The translations under genes were made by a program, and so were the position numbers. Source: an uncultured Erysipelotrichaceae bacterium (GTDB lineage: Bacteria > Bacillota_I > Bacilli_A > Erysipelotrichales > Erysipelotrichaceae). From it: a stretch of 41,959 nt of DNA. The stretch is taken from the NCBI GenBank assembly GCA_902786245.1, contig CADABS010000017.1, positions 1 through 41,959 of the forward strand. Direction: 5' to 3'. The notes under the pieces were generated by a model that worked only from the letters and a program-made list of their open reading frames with translations, was not told the origin of the DNA and made no database searches. Positions 10,559-20,098 of the stretch are shown here, in pieces; position 1 is the stretch's first letter, and every line of letters starts with the position of its first letter.

Positions 10559-12106
10559 TTAGAGCGGGATGTTTCCATGCTTCTTGAGCGGCTTATTTAC
10601 ACGTTTACCCTTCAGAGATTCAAATGCGGAAATCAGATACTTTCTTGTTTCATGCGGCATGATGACATCGTCAACATATCCGCGGGAAGCAGCGATATAA
10701 GGATTCATCATTGTATCCTGATATTCAGCGATCTTTTCCTTACGCTTCGCTACCGGATCTTCTGCTGCCTTGATATCCTTTGCGAAGATGATGTTTGCGG
10801 CACCTTCAGCACCCATGACAGCGATTTCTGTATTCGGCCATGCATAAACGAAGTCAGCACCCAGATGCTTGGAGCACATGCCGATGTAAGCTCCGCCGTA
10901 TGCCTTTCTTGTGATCAGTGTTACCTTCGGTACACTTGCTTCACTGTAAGCAAACAGCATCTTTGCGCCGTGACGGATGATTCCGCCATGTTCCTGACTG
11001 CTTCCAGGGAGGAATCCCGGAACGTCTTCCAGTGTCAGAAGCGGGATGTTGAACGCATCGCATGTTCTGATGAATCTGGAAGCCTTGTCAGAAGAGTTGA
11101 TGTCCAGGCATCCGGCCATTGCCTTCGGCTGAGAAGCAATAACGCCGACGCTCTGTCCGTTCAGACGGATGAAGCCTGTGACGATATTCGGTGCGAAATA
11201 CTTCTGATATTCGAAGAATTCACCGTTATCAGCAATTTCAGCAATGACATTGTACATGTCATATGCCTTGTTCGGATTTTCCGGAACGATTGTATCCAGA
11301 ACAGTGTTTTCACGGTTCAGATCATCTGTGCATTCATAGCCAGGTGCATTCTCGTTGTTGTTCTGCGGCAGATAGGACAGCAGTGTACGGATTTCTTCCA
11401 GACATGCGTCTTCATTCTCGCATGCGAAGTGTGCGCATCCGCTGACCTGGTTGTGTGCCATAGCACCGCCCAGTTCTTCTGCTGTAACATCTTCACCGGT
11501 AACAGCCTTGATGACCTGCGGACCTGTGATGAACATTTCACCGGTACCCTTGACCATGAAGATGAAGTCTGTGATTGCAGGGGAATAAACCGCGCCGCCT
11601 GCGCAGGGTCCCATAATAACGGAGATCTGCGGAATGACACCGCTGGCCATTGTGTTGTTGTAGAAGATTCTTCCATAACCTGCCAGAGCGTCAACACCTT
11701 CCTGGATACGGGCTCCGCCGGAGTCGTTGATGCAGATCATCGGGCAGCCGACTTTCAGAGCAGCTTCCTGCGCTGCAGCGATCTTCATCGCCTGCATTTC
11801 GCCCAGGGATCCGCCGATAACCGTGAAATCCTGTGCCGATGCATAAACCAGTCTGCCGTTGATTGTGCCGTAGCCTGTAACAACACCGTCGCCTGCAGCT
11901 TCCTTCTTGTCCATGCCGAAGTTTGTGCAGCGGTGCTTTACAAACAGACCTGTCTCAACAAAACTGTCCTTGTCAAACAGTTTTTCAAGACGTTCTCTGG
12001 CTGTGTACTTGCCGAGGCTGTGCTGTCTGGCAATTGCCTTCTCGCCGCCGCCCTGACGGAGTTTAGCCTTCTTTTCTAACATTTCTTCCTGTTTTGCGTT
12101 AGCCAT
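10559..12106 (-). CDS. Acyl-CoA carboxyltransferase subunit of a biotin-dependent decarboxylase (MmdA/PccB type)
   Basis: This 515-residue carboxyltransferase of the methylmalonyl-CoA decarboxylase alpha/propionyl-CoA carboxylase beta family moves CO2 from an acyl-CoA to biotin. Both crotonase-like halves are present. The N-terminal half has INDSGGARIQEGVDAL and MGPCAGGAVYSPA; the C-terminal half has DVPGFLPGSSQEHGGIIRHGAK and TRKAYGGAYIGMCSK. These include the two oxyanion-forming loops. The family acts on CoA thioesters, unlike the split MadC/MadD subunits of Malonomonas, which act on an acyl carrier protein. Beside an MdcA-type transferase and a malonate transporter, malonyl-CoA is the likely substrate; methylmalonyl-CoA cannot be excluded. 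The start is fixed by AAGGAGAAGGAA before ATG. Confidence 0.93.
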   Translation of the reverse strand: MANAKQEEMLEKKAKLRQGGGEKAIARQHSLGKYTARERLEKLFDKDSFVETGLFVKHRCTNFGMDKKEAAGDGVVTGYGTINGRLVYASAQDFTVIGGSLGEMQAMKIAAAQEAALKVGCPMICINDSGGARIQEGVDALAGYGRIFYNNTMASGVIPQISVIMGPCAGGAVYSPAITDFIFMVKGTGEMFITGPQVIKAVTGEDVTAEELGGAMAHNQVSGCAHFACENEDACLEEIRTLLSYLPQNNNENAPGYECTDDLNRENTVLDTIVPENPNKAYDMYNVIAEIADNGEFFEYQKYFAPNIVTGFIRLNGQSVGVIASQPKAMAGCLDINSSDKASRFIRTCDAFNIPLLTLEDVPGFLPGSSQEHGGIIRHGAKMLFAYSEASVPKVTLITRKAYGGAYIGMCSKHLGADFVYAWPNTEIAVMGAEGAANIIFAKDIKAAEDPVAKRKEKIAEYQDTMMNPYIAASRGYVDDVIMPHETRKYLISAFESLKGKRVNKPLKKHGNIPL

Positions 12107-12118
12107 TTCCTTCTCCTT

Positions 12119-13747
12119 TTATTTCTTGAAGCTTGCCGGAACTTCGTAGAGACCGCCGGAAATTTCAGCGATTTCATCGAGAGTCTTCGCAGCAAGCAGG
12201 CTCTTGTTAGCACGGGATCTGTCGATGCCCAGGTCTTCCGGAAGAGCAACCTTGCCCTGATTTCTCAGAGATTCGATTTCAGAAGCTGTCAGCTGATCGC
12301 CAAGAGGTGTACCCTGTGCAACCGCACCCATGAGCTTAGCTCTTTCAGCAGCGTTCTTTGCCTGGTACAGGTAAGCAATACCCTGTTCTGTAACAACGTG
12401 CGTTACGTCTTCGCCATACATCATGACAGGAACGGAATCCATACCTGCATCTCTTCCGATCTTGACTGCATCCAGTTCCGGAACGAATGCCGGACCGAAC
12501 TTGGAAGAGCTCTTGACCATCTGGACAACCAGCTTTCTGCCGGAAATCATGGAACCATCGCCCGGAGCCATTTCCTTCCATGCCTGTGTTGTATGTCTTC
12601 TGCCGCCTGTGGAGTTGCCCATGTTCGGAGCTCCGCCGTAGCCGGACAGTCTGCCGTTTGTAACTGTGGAAGAGTTGCCTGCATAGTCCATCTGCAGTGT
12701 TCCGCCGAGGAACAGATCCATTGCATACAGACCTGCAACCTGTGCCATCGCACGGTTGGAACGCAGCGATCCGTCAGAACCCGTGAAGAAGATATCGCTT
12801 CTTGCTCTTGTATACTTCTCCATGCCTACTTCGCCGCCGAATGCACAGACCTGCTTGACCCAGCCGTCTTCGATTGCCGGAATCAGCGTCGGATGCGGGT
12901 TCAGAACCCAGTTCGTGCAGATCTTGCCCTTGAGACCGAGTTCATTGCCGTATGTCGGCAGCAGCAGTTCAACTGCACAGCCGTTGTAGCCGATACCATG
13001 GTTCAGAGTCTGAACATTGTGCTTGGCATAGATTCCCTTGATGACCATCATCGCCTGCAGAATGTGCGCATCCTGAATCTTTGCTGGATCTCTTGTGAAC
13101 AGCGGAACCATCGGATACGGCTGATCAGCCTTGACAATGAAGTCTATCCATCCGCCCGGGATGTCAACTCTCGGCAGTTCTTCTGTCGGAACGATTTCGT
13201 TGACCTGAACGATAACGACGCCGTTCTTGAATGCGGCTGCTTCAGCAATTGTCGGTGTTTCTTCGGTGTTGAAGCCTGTGTAGAGGTTGCCCTTTTCGTC
13301 AGCCTTATCTGCTGCAAGCAGAACAACATTGGGTGTCAGATCGAGATACAGACGTGCATATAATTCAAGATACGTATGAATTGCGCCGATGTGTACGATG
13401 TTTTCAGCCAGCAGTTTGGACAGCTGAATGCTCTGTACACCTGCAAAAGCAAAATTCAGTTCACTTGCAATGCCCTTTTCGAACAGAACGAGGTGTTCAT
13501 CTCTTGAGATCGAAGGAATGATCATGTTCAAGTGATTGATTCTGCCGGCATCGACCTGTGTCAATGCGCCCGCGAGGAAAGCGGCCTGCTTCTGGTTGCA
13601 TCCTTCCAGAACGACTTTGTCTTCCGGACGGATAACAGATTCCAGCAGTTTAACAACGTCTTCCGTTGCGACTACTTTGCCGTTGGATACAGAAGAAGCT
13701 GCAGCCAATCTTTCTAATTTTGATTGTTTCTGTGTTTCCCAATTCAT
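12119..13747 (-). CDS. mdcA: Malonate CoA-/ACP-transferase, MdcA/MadA family
   Basis: This 542-residue protein matches the alpha subunit of malonate decarboxylases along its length. Matching segments include VPLFTRDPAKIQ, MVIKGIYAKHNVQTLNHGIG, NPHPTLIPAIEDGWV, FFTGSDGSLRSNRA and SGYGGAPNMG followed by GRRHTT. In known systems MdcA/MadA exchanges acetyl for malonyl on an acyl carrier protein, and the isolated subunit has been reported to use CoA. No ACP, MdcB/MdcG or MadH-like gene is in the window, and the downstream carboxyltransferase is a CoA-type enzyme. I therefore infer malonate + acetyl-CoA to malonyl-CoA + acetate. First gene of its operon, with AAGGAGAGCCTTT before ATG, divergent from a LysR gene. 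Confidence 0.9.
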   Translation of the reverse strand: MNWETQKQSKLERLAAASSVSNGKVVATEDVVKLLESVIRPEDKVVLEGCNQKQAAFLAGALTQVDAGRINHLNMIIPSISRDEHLVLFEKGIASELNFAFAGVQSIQLSKLLAENIVHIGAIHTYLELYARLYLDLTPNVVLLAADKADEKGNLYTGFNTEETPTIAEAAAFKNGVVIVQVNEIVPTEELPRVDIPGGWIDFIVKADQPYPMVPLFTRDPAKIQDAHILQAMMVIKGIYAKHNVQTLNHGIGYNGCAVELLLPTYGNELGLKGKICTNWVLNPHPTLIPAIEDGWVKQVCAFGGEVGMEKYTRARSDIFFTGSDGSLRSNRAMAQVAGLYAMDLFLGGTLQMDYAGNSSTVTNGRLSGYGGAPNMGNSTGGRRHTTQAWKEMAPGDGSMISGRKLVVQMVKSSSKFGPAFVPELDAVKIGRDAGMDSVPVMMYGEDVTHVVTEQGIAYLYQAKNAAERAKLMGAVAQGTPLGDQLTASEIESLRNQGKVALPEDLGIDRSRANKSLLAAKTLDEIAEISGGLYEVPASFKK

Positions 13748-13767
13748 AAAGGCTCTCCTTTTCTTGT

Positions 13768-13806
13768 ACTATAATTCTATTTGAATGGCATACCTGTAAA
13801 GTATGC
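13768..13806 (-). promoter_or_regulatory. mdcA control region with LysR-type dyad
   Basis: An inverted repeat GCATAC-N7-GTATGC (13788-13806) lies between the divergent mdcA and lysR genes. A possible -10 (TATAGT, minus strand, 13773-13768) lies 20 nt before the mdcA ATG, but no good -35 is seen. A weak -35 replaced by a dyad is usual for LysR-activated promoters. Binding is inferred. Confidence 0.45.
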
Positions 13807-13952
13807 ACGCTCACACATGCTTATATGCTTTTTTTGTATCAATCGGACTGCTGTTTTGTGTACAATCTCAACCAATTGATAAATCCGGCTTATATCTTCC
13901 CGGTCTATTTCAATTTCAGTTATGCTATTATTCTCACAAGGAGAATAATGCC

Positions 13953-14873
13953 ATGGCAATCACCATCTCAGAACTTGAGTATTTTTCCAAGACCGCTGAG
14001 CTGCAGAACATCACCAAGGCTGCCGAAGTACTGCATCTGACACAGCCATCCCTCAGCCGATCGATCAGTTCCCTTGAAACAAGTCTGAACGTTAAATTAT
14101 TTGACCGCTCAGGCAGAAGCATCACCCTGAATGATTACGGGAAAATCGTTTATTCCCACGCTAACAAGATCCTTACACAGCTTCAGGCAATGGAAAACGA
14201 ACTGAATGATGCATCGCAGAAAGAAGAAAGAACGATTTCCATCACTATCTCGTCCGCTTCTTCCATCCTCCCGATCGTGATCAGTAAGTTCAATGCGACC
14301 TATCCCGATACCCATTTCTCCGTCCAGCAGTCTGCATCCACCGGCAATTACAATGATTTTTCAACAGACTTCAACTTTTTCTCCACCACAACGCCGGTGC
14401 ATAACAATCACACTGTCACGCTGCTGAAAGAAGATCTGCTTCTGGCGGTGCCCCAGAGCTATCCCCAGGCACAGAAAGCAAGCGTCAGACTCGAAGACTT
14501 TGCCAATTACGGCTTTATATCGCTTCAGGCCGGAAAAGATCTGCGCACAATTGCGGATCATTACTGCTCTGAAGCCGGATTTATACCGAGTATTTTCCTT
14601 GAAAGCGACAGCCCGTTTACCATCCGCGAATTCATCAAAGCCGGACTCGGCATCGCCTTCGTTCCGGAAATCACATGGAGTCAGGTGCGGGGCAAAGGTA
14701 TCAAGCTGATGCCGATCCAGATGCCTAAATGTGTCAGATATATTCATTTATCCTGGCACCAGGCCGGCTATCTTCCCAAACAGGCAGCCCGGTTCCGCAA
14801 TTTCCTGATCAATCATTTTGAAGAATTTGCCGTTCTGAATGCCAAAGGAAACAGAAATGAGTCTGAAAAGTAA
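13953..14873 (+). CDS. LysR-family transcriptional regulator of the malonate genes
   Basis: This 306-residue regulator has an N-terminal winged HTH (ELEYFSKTAELQNITKAAEVLHLTQPSLSRSISSLETSL, residues about 6-45) and a periplasmic-binding-like effector domain (ISSASSILPIVISKF...). The start at 13953 is chosen from AAGGAG 9 nt upstream; the frame stays open to 13803 but without a ribosome site. It is divergent from mdcA and convergent in purpose with the MdcR regulators of other malonate clusters. The effector (malonate or malonyl-CoA) is inferred. Its end overlaps birA by 17 nt from the chosen birA start. Confidence 0.88.
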   Translation: MAITISELEYFSKTAELQNITKAAEVLHLTQPSLSRSISSLETSLNVKLFDRSGRSITLNDYGKIVYSHANKILTQLQAMENELNDASQKEERTISITISSASSILPIVISKFNATYPDTHFSVQQSASTGNYNDFSTDFNFFSTTTPVHNNHTVTLLKEDLLLAVPQSYPQAQKASVRLEDFANYGFISLQAGKDLRTIADHYCSEAGFIPSIFLESDSPFTIREFIKAGLGIAFVPEITWSQVRGKGIKLMPIQMPKCVRYIHLSWHQAGYLPKQAARFRNFLINHFEEFAVLNAKGNRNESEK

Positions 14874-15810
14874 TATTCTGACAGTGCTCAGCACGCACAC
14901 CGATACATTTTATTCCGGTGAATCGCTCGCCCGGGAATTCGATGTATCACGGGCAGCTGTATGGAAAGCTGTGCACGCACTGCAGGATGAAGGCCACCGG
15001 ATCGAATCTTCCGGAAAGGGATACAGATATCTGCCATCCAATGATTTATTAAATAAGGATATTATTCTTGCATGCTGTCCGGATATTGCTTATCCGCTGA
15101 TTATATTTGACACTGTCAATTCCACAAATACATACGCGAAAACGATTGCATCCGATCCGGATGCCCACGGTACGCTGATTGTCGCCAATCACCAGACTGC
15201 CGGAAGAGGCCGGCGGGGGCATACATTCTATTCACCGGAAGATACCGGGCTGTACATGAGTCTGATCATAAAGCCCGGTTCCAGAATCCAGGAGATGCTG
15301 AGAGTAACGGTTGCTGCAGCAGTCGCAGCCGTGGAAGCGATCGAACAGACATCCGATGCCCGCCCGCAGATCAAATGGGTCAACGACCTCTATATCGGCA
15401 GAAAGAAAATTGCCGGCATTCTGACCGAAGCCATCTCTGATTTCGAAAGCGGCGATCTGGATGCGGTGATCATCGGAATCGGCATCAACATCAGAAGCAC
15501 TGACTTTCCCGAAGAAATCGAAAACATTGCCGGTGCCATCAATGATCCTTCCCTATCCCGCAACCGTCTGACAGCAGTGCTCTGGCAGAAACTTCTGTAC
15601 TGGACGCAGCATCTGGACAGTCCGGAACTGATGGAACTGTACCGCCGGAAGTCCCTGCTGATCGGACATTCAATCGTTTACGAAATCAGCGGAGAAAGGA
15701 AAACCGGCACTGTCTGTGCCATCAATGACAGCGGAAACCTGGCCATACAGGACAGCAGCGGCAGAGAAATCATTCTTTCCTCCGGTGAGGTGTCCGTCAA
15801 AGACTGGTAG
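14857..15810 (+). CDS. birA: Bifunctional biotin-[protein] ligase / biotin repressor
   Basis: This 317-residue group II BirA activates biotin as biotinyl-AMP and attaches it to carrier lysines. The N-terminal winged HTH (SGESLAREFDVSRAAVWKAVHALQDEG, about 20-46) marks it as also a repressor. The catalytic domain has the AGRGRRGH loop (about 115-122), KWVNDLYIGRKKIAGIL (about 173-189) and the IGIGINI strand, followed by a C-terminal SH3-like domain. ATG at 14857 follows AAAGGAAA; an in-frame ATG at 14839 is an alternative. It sits within a locus encoding a biotin enzyme and the biotin transporter, and a BirA-type operator precedes bioY. Confidence 0.95.
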   Translation: MSLKSNILTVLSTHTDTFYSGESLAREFDVSRAAVWKAVHALQDEGHRIESSGKGYRYLPSNDLLNKDIILACCPDIAYPLIIFDTVNSTNTYAKTIASDPDAHGTLIVANHQTAGRGRRGHTFYSPEDTGLYMSLIIKPGSRIQEMLRVTVAAAVAAVEAIEQTSDARPQIKWVNDLYIGRKKIAGILTEAISDFESGDLDAVIIGIGINIRSTDFPEEIENIAGAINDPSLSRNRLTAVLWQKLLYWTQHLDSPELMELYRRKSLLIGHSIVYEISGERKTGTVCAINDSGNLAIQDSSGREIILSSGEVSVKDW

Positions 15811-15837
15811 CCGGGGGCACATATGCCCGGTTTTTTC
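15811..15837 (+). terminator. birA terminator
   Basis: CCGGGGGC and GCCCGG arms around ACATAT are followed by TTTTTTC directly after the birA stop. Confidence 0.85.
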
Positions 15838-15856
15838 TTTCTGTATATTTCCCGGA

Positions 15857-15894
15857 AATAAAAAGCTGTGCACAGATTATGTTTGTGCACAGCT
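15857..15894 (-). terminator. madM terminator
   Basis: On the minus strand AGCTGTGCACA and TGTGCACAGCT form an 11-bp perfect stem followed by TTTTATTT, about 22 nt after the madM stop. Confidence 0.85.
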
Positions 15895-15916
15895 GATCTG
15901 CAATGTCTGAATTGAA

Positions 15917-16744
15917 TCAGTGGATGAAGACTCTGAGTGCTGCAGCGAATACTGTCGGTGTCAGCAGGCAGCCGATACCTGTATAGAAAGTCGCAACCAT
16001 TGCGCCGTACGGAACGAGTTTTTCATCAACCGCAGCCAGCGCACCGGCTGTACCGGAAGTAGAACCGATCAGACCGCCGAAGATCATGGCAGCAGACGGA
16101 GAATTCAGCTTGACCTTGTCCGCAATCAGCGGTGCAATGATCATTGCGCCTACAGACTTGACAACGCCTGCAGCGATCGAAAGAGCAACGACCTCAGACT
16201 TGACACCGAATGCAGCGCCTGTTACCGGACCGACAACGAATGTTTCAACACCGCCGCCGATTGTAGCCAGTTCAGCAGGATCTGTATAGCCGAATGCAAG
16301 ACCGACAAGAACGCCAATCACGAAGGACAGGACTGTGCCGATGAGCAGAGACAGAACACCGGCAAGACCGGCCTTGACCAGGTTCTTCGGATCAACGCCC
16401 CAGGCTGTGGAGATGATTGCGAAGTCACGCATCATGCCGCCGCCGAGAATGCCGATGCCGCCGAAGATTGCATACTTCTTCATTTCTTCACCGGAACCGA
16501 CTGCGTATACAACGTCTGTGATTCCCTTGGAAGCGGAAGAGATAATACCTGCGTCCAGCTGCTTATTGGCAATGCTGCCGCCGATATAGGCAATCACCAG
16601 AGCAAGAAGAATTGCGAATGCGGAACCCATTCTCTTCTGGCCGATGACTTCTGCGAGTTTATAACCGATAAATGTTGTTACAGCTACGATGATAAAGGAT
16701 CCAACCAGACCGTAGCCAGCTGCCATTTTTGCAAAAATTGTCAT
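15917..16744 (-). CDS. madM: Malonate transporter subunit MadM
   Basis: This 275-residue membrane protein is the larger subunit of the two-component malonate:Na+ symporter MadLM. About eight hydrophobic helices are visible. Family-typical segments include GGGMMRDFAIISTAWGV, VVGPVTGAAFGVKSEVVALSIA, AAMIFGGLIGSTSGTAGALAA and LVPYGAMVATFYTGIGCLL. It follows madL by 15 nt. Na+ dependence is known for the Malonomonas homologue and inferred here. Confidence 0.93.
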   Translation of the reverse strand: MTIFAKMAAGYGLVGSFIIVAVTTFIGYKLAEVIGQKRMGSAFAILLALVIAYIGGSIANKQLDAGIISSASKGITDVVYAVGSGEEMKKYAIFGGIGILGGGMMRDFAIISTAWGVDPKNLVKAGLAGVLSLLIGTVLSFVIGVLVGLAFGYTDPAELATIGGGVETFVVGPVTGAAFGVKSEVVALSIAAGVVKSVGAMIIAPLIADKVKLNSPSAAMIFGGLIGSTSGTAGALAAVDEKLVPYGAMVATFYTGIGCLLTPTVFAAALRVFIH

Positions 16745-16759
16745 TTTGTCTGTCCTCCC

Positions 16760-17119
16760 TCAGTCCTTTGCCAGCTTCTTCAGAACCGGAATCAGGCAGA
16801 GCGGAATGATAACCGCTACCAGACCTGCAATCAGCGGTATCAGACCGGACGCAAGTGCAGAGTAGACATCCTGGTTCATACTCATCGCAACAACAACCGG
16901 AATATACAGTGCGGAAATAAACTGAATACCGCCTTCTGTTTTCGGATGCAGAGACTTACCGGATTTCTGCAGATAAACCTGCAGGAGAATAAAGATGACC
17001 ATTGCGAAGCCGACGCCGCCGACATCACTGTTCAGGCCAAGTGCAGCACCGAGCAGGTTGCCGAGATAGCATCCGGCAAACATGCAGGCCGCAATAATAC
17101 CTAAGCCGTAAATACCCAT
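16760..17119 (-). CDS. madL: Malonate transporter subunit MadL
   Basis: This 119-residue small subunit of the MadLM malonate importer has four hydrophobic helices and the family segments LGLNSDVGGVGFAMVIFILLQV and ALYIPVVVAMSMNQDV. ATG at 17119 with AAAGGGG 5 nt upstream is preferred; a GTG at 17134 would add five residues but has no ribosome site. About 150 nt separate it from bioY with no clear terminator, so bioY-madL-madM could be one transcript or madLM may have its own promoter. Confidence 0.92.
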   Translation of the reverse strand: MGIYGLGIIAACMFAGCYLGNLLGAALGLNSDVGGVGFAMVIFILLQVYLQKSGKSLHPKTEGGIQFISALYIPVVVAMSMNQDVYSALASGLIPLIAGLVAVIIPLCLIPVLKKLAKD

Positions 17120-17267
17120 AAATACCCCTTTCACTTATGATTAATTGGTAAGTTTATTTTATTGTGTATCCACTCTGCCATTCATAGAAGGGATGTTAGT
17201 CTCTTATACATTTTTTGAATGATTCAGCTGTGTGTTTCCCGTTTGGAAACAGCCTGCAGAAATGTGC

Positions 17268-17819
17268 TTATGCAGCCTGGCGGACACTGCGCAGCGCCGG
17301 GACTTTATCCAGCTGCGGAGCAACCATTGCGACAGCGGCCATTTTCAGAGCATCTCCGGGCAGGAACGGAATCACACATGCCATCAGCGCTCCGGCAATA
17401 TCCATCTTTGTTACAAAAATAAACCAGATCGTACCGAGGACATACAGTACAGCTGTACCGATGGCCATTCCGATCAGCGCAGCCGCAATTCGGTTTGATT
17501 TTGCCCGTTCATAGAACAGACCGGAGAAATAAGCCAGCGGAATGTATCCGAAGAGATATCCTCCCGTAACGCCGAACAGAATCGCAGCGCCGGAAGTATA
17601 GCCGGCAAATACCGGAATGCCGATTGCACCGAGTACAAGATACAGAGCTGCGGCAATCGCTCCGTTTCTGCTTCCCAGAAGCACACCGCCCAGCATGACA
17701 CCGAGCGTCGCCAGTGAAATCGGAACTTCGCCGACGATCGGCAGAGAAATCGGTGCAAGTACGGAAATAATTGCGGCGGTAAGAGCGATCATCGCCATTG
17801 TTTTGGTTTTTGTGTTCAT
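17268..17819 (-). CDS. bioY: Biotin transporter BioY (ECF S component)
   Basis: This 183-residue integral membrane protein is the biotin-binding S component of energy-coupling-factor transporters. It has six hydrophobic segments and the family features VGEVPISLATLGVMLGGVLLGSRNGAIAAALYLVLGAIGIPVF and GGYLFGYIPLAYFSG. I set the start at 17819, with GGAGG upstream; a longer frame to 17888 runs through the operator and is unlikely to be translated. No EcfA/EcfT genes are nearby, so it would share a housekeeping module. It supplies cofactor for the biotin-dependent decarboxylase. Confidence 0.95.
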   Translation of the reverse strand: MNTKTKTMAMIALTAAIISVLAPISLPIVGEVPISLATLGVMLGGVLLGSRNGAIAAALYLVLGAIGIPVFAGYTSGAAILFGVTGGYLFGYIPLAYFSGLFYERAKSNRIAAALIGMAIGTAVLYVLGTIWFIFVTKMDIAGALMACVIPFLPGDALKMAAVAMVAPQLDKVPALRSVRQAA

Positions 17820-17839
17820 TTGAATAATCCTCCGTAGTT

Positions 17840-17871
17840 TCGTTAACCAAATTACTATTTTTGGTTTACCT
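17840..17871 (-). promoter_or_regulatory. BirA operator in front of bioY
   Basis: Half-sites TCGTTAACC (17840-17848) and GGTTTACCT (17863-17871) are separated by 14 nt. This fits the known BirA box, TTGTAAACC-N14/15-GGTTTACAA, with the near-palindromic cores intact. It lies about 20 nt upstream of the bioY start, and the BirA encoded nearby has a DNA-binding domain. Confidence 0.75.
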
Positions 17872-17944
17872 GCATCTATCGTAAACAAAAAGCATGGAAT
17901 TTACCATGCCGTTTTTGCTATATGCATATATGCATAATGTATGA

Positions 17945-18280
17945 TCATCTTCTGTCCAGGACCGATTCGAGAATAATCGTTATTTTGATGACCGTCAGAC
18001 CGATTGCACAGGTCAGCACATTCAGATACTGCGGCAGCACTGCGCACAGTGCAAGCACTGCAGCCCAAATCGCAAAATTGATCAGAAAATGGGCCATGGT
18101 TCCCGAAGAATTTCTCATGCTGATCGCATCATCGCAGAACCGTTCCATAATCTTATAGGTAAGAACAGAAACCGCGCATCCCAGCAGAAAGCCCGCAGCG
18201 TACTGCCATTTGAATATCAGACACAGCAATGTTCCGGCTGCTGCCAGAACGGCAAACAGCTTCCAGCTTTTTTCCGTCAT
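17945..18280 (-). CDS. ATP synthase subunit I-like small membrane protein
   Basis: This 111-residue protein has four hydrophobic helices and the segment KWQYAAGFLLGCAVSVLTYKIMERF, resembling the G-x-x-x-G-x-x-x-S pattern of AtpI proteins that help assemble or supply ions to Fo. ATG at 18280 follows AAGGAGTTTCT. AtpI usually precedes atpB; here it is some 9.7 kb upstream, past the malonate genes. Function is inferred from composition and length; an unrelated small membrane protein is possible. Confidence 0.5.
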   Translation of the reverse strand: MTEKSWKLFAVLAAAGTLLCLIFKWQYAAGFLLGCAVSVLTYKIMERFCDDAISMRNSSGTMAHFLINFAIWAAVLALCAVLPQYLNVLTCAIGLTVIKITIILESVLDRR

Positions 18281-18379
18281 AGAAACTCCTTCAGGTTTTC
18301 CGGTATGATCCGTATTTATTATTGTAAACATTTATCTGTGAAAAGAAAGAAAGGATTTGAGGATCTGCGTGACCGTCAG

Positions 18380-18417
18380 AAAAAGCCGGAGCGTCCTGCA
18401 TCAGGACATTCCGGCTC
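18380..18417 (-). terminator. GH1 gene terminator
   Basis: On the minus strand AGCCGGA...TGTCCTG pairs with CAGGACG...TCCGGCT and is followed by TTTTTC, just past the stop at 18439. Confidence 0.85.
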
Positions 18418-18438
18418 ATCAATCATGCAGAACCTGAA

Positions 18439-19896
<1,458 letters not shown>

Positions 19897-19960
19897 TCAT
19901 TTCTCCTTTTCTGCATTATATTTCATTTTTCCTGATTTTCCTTTGTCAATGCATTCATTT

Positions 19961-19990
19961 GAAAACAGCCTGAATAGTTTCAGGCTGTCA
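19961..19990 (-). terminator. Terminator of the kinase-sucrose phosphorylase transcript
   Basis: On the minus strand ACAGCCTGAA and TTCAGGCTGT form a perfect 10-bp stem with a 4-nt loop followed by TTTTC. It abuts the stop of a short frame in phase with the sucrose phosphorylase gene. Confidence 0.75.
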
Positions 19991-20089
19991 GTAAACATCC
20001 GGTTCATACAGCAGTTTCTTTTTCGAAAAGGAGAACAGCATTCTGCCGCCGTTGGTGATGAGAAATCCGCTGTCGGTTTTTCCTTTCAT
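19988..20089 (-). CDS. Possible 33-residue ORF in frame after sucrose phosphorylase
   Basis: The frame of the sucrose phosphorylase gene continues past its TAA (20101-20099). After CCG TTC AGA it has an ATG and 32 further codons with gene-like codon choice, encoding a peptide containing DSGFLITNGGRMLFSFSKKK, and stops exactly at the transcript terminator. No ribosome site precedes the ATG. It could be a separate small protein, or the ancestral C-terminus of the phosphorylase cut off by a nonsense change. I do not recognise it. Confidence 0.25.
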   Translation of the reverse strand: MKGKTDSGFLITNGGRMLFSFSKKKLLYEPDVY

Positions 20090-20098
20090 TCTGAACGG

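Noticed and set aside
10550-12079. 509-codon plus-strand open frame
   Set aside because: Antisense shadow of the carboxyltransferase gene; Cys/Asp-rich composition typical of reverse-complement reading.
8618-12106. Reading the decarboxylase as oxaloacetate or glutaconyl-CoA decarboxylase
   Set aside because: The catalytic subunit is neither OadA-like (pyruvate carboxyltransferase fold) nor GcdA-specific in context; malonate transferase and transporter genes flank it.
12398-13363. 321-codon plus-strand open frame
   Set aside because: Antisense to mdcA; the true gene has a clear family match on the minus strand.
15920-17104. 394-codon plus-strand open frame
   Set aside because: Mirrors madL and madM on the other strand; Cys/Asn/Asp-rich and without family features.
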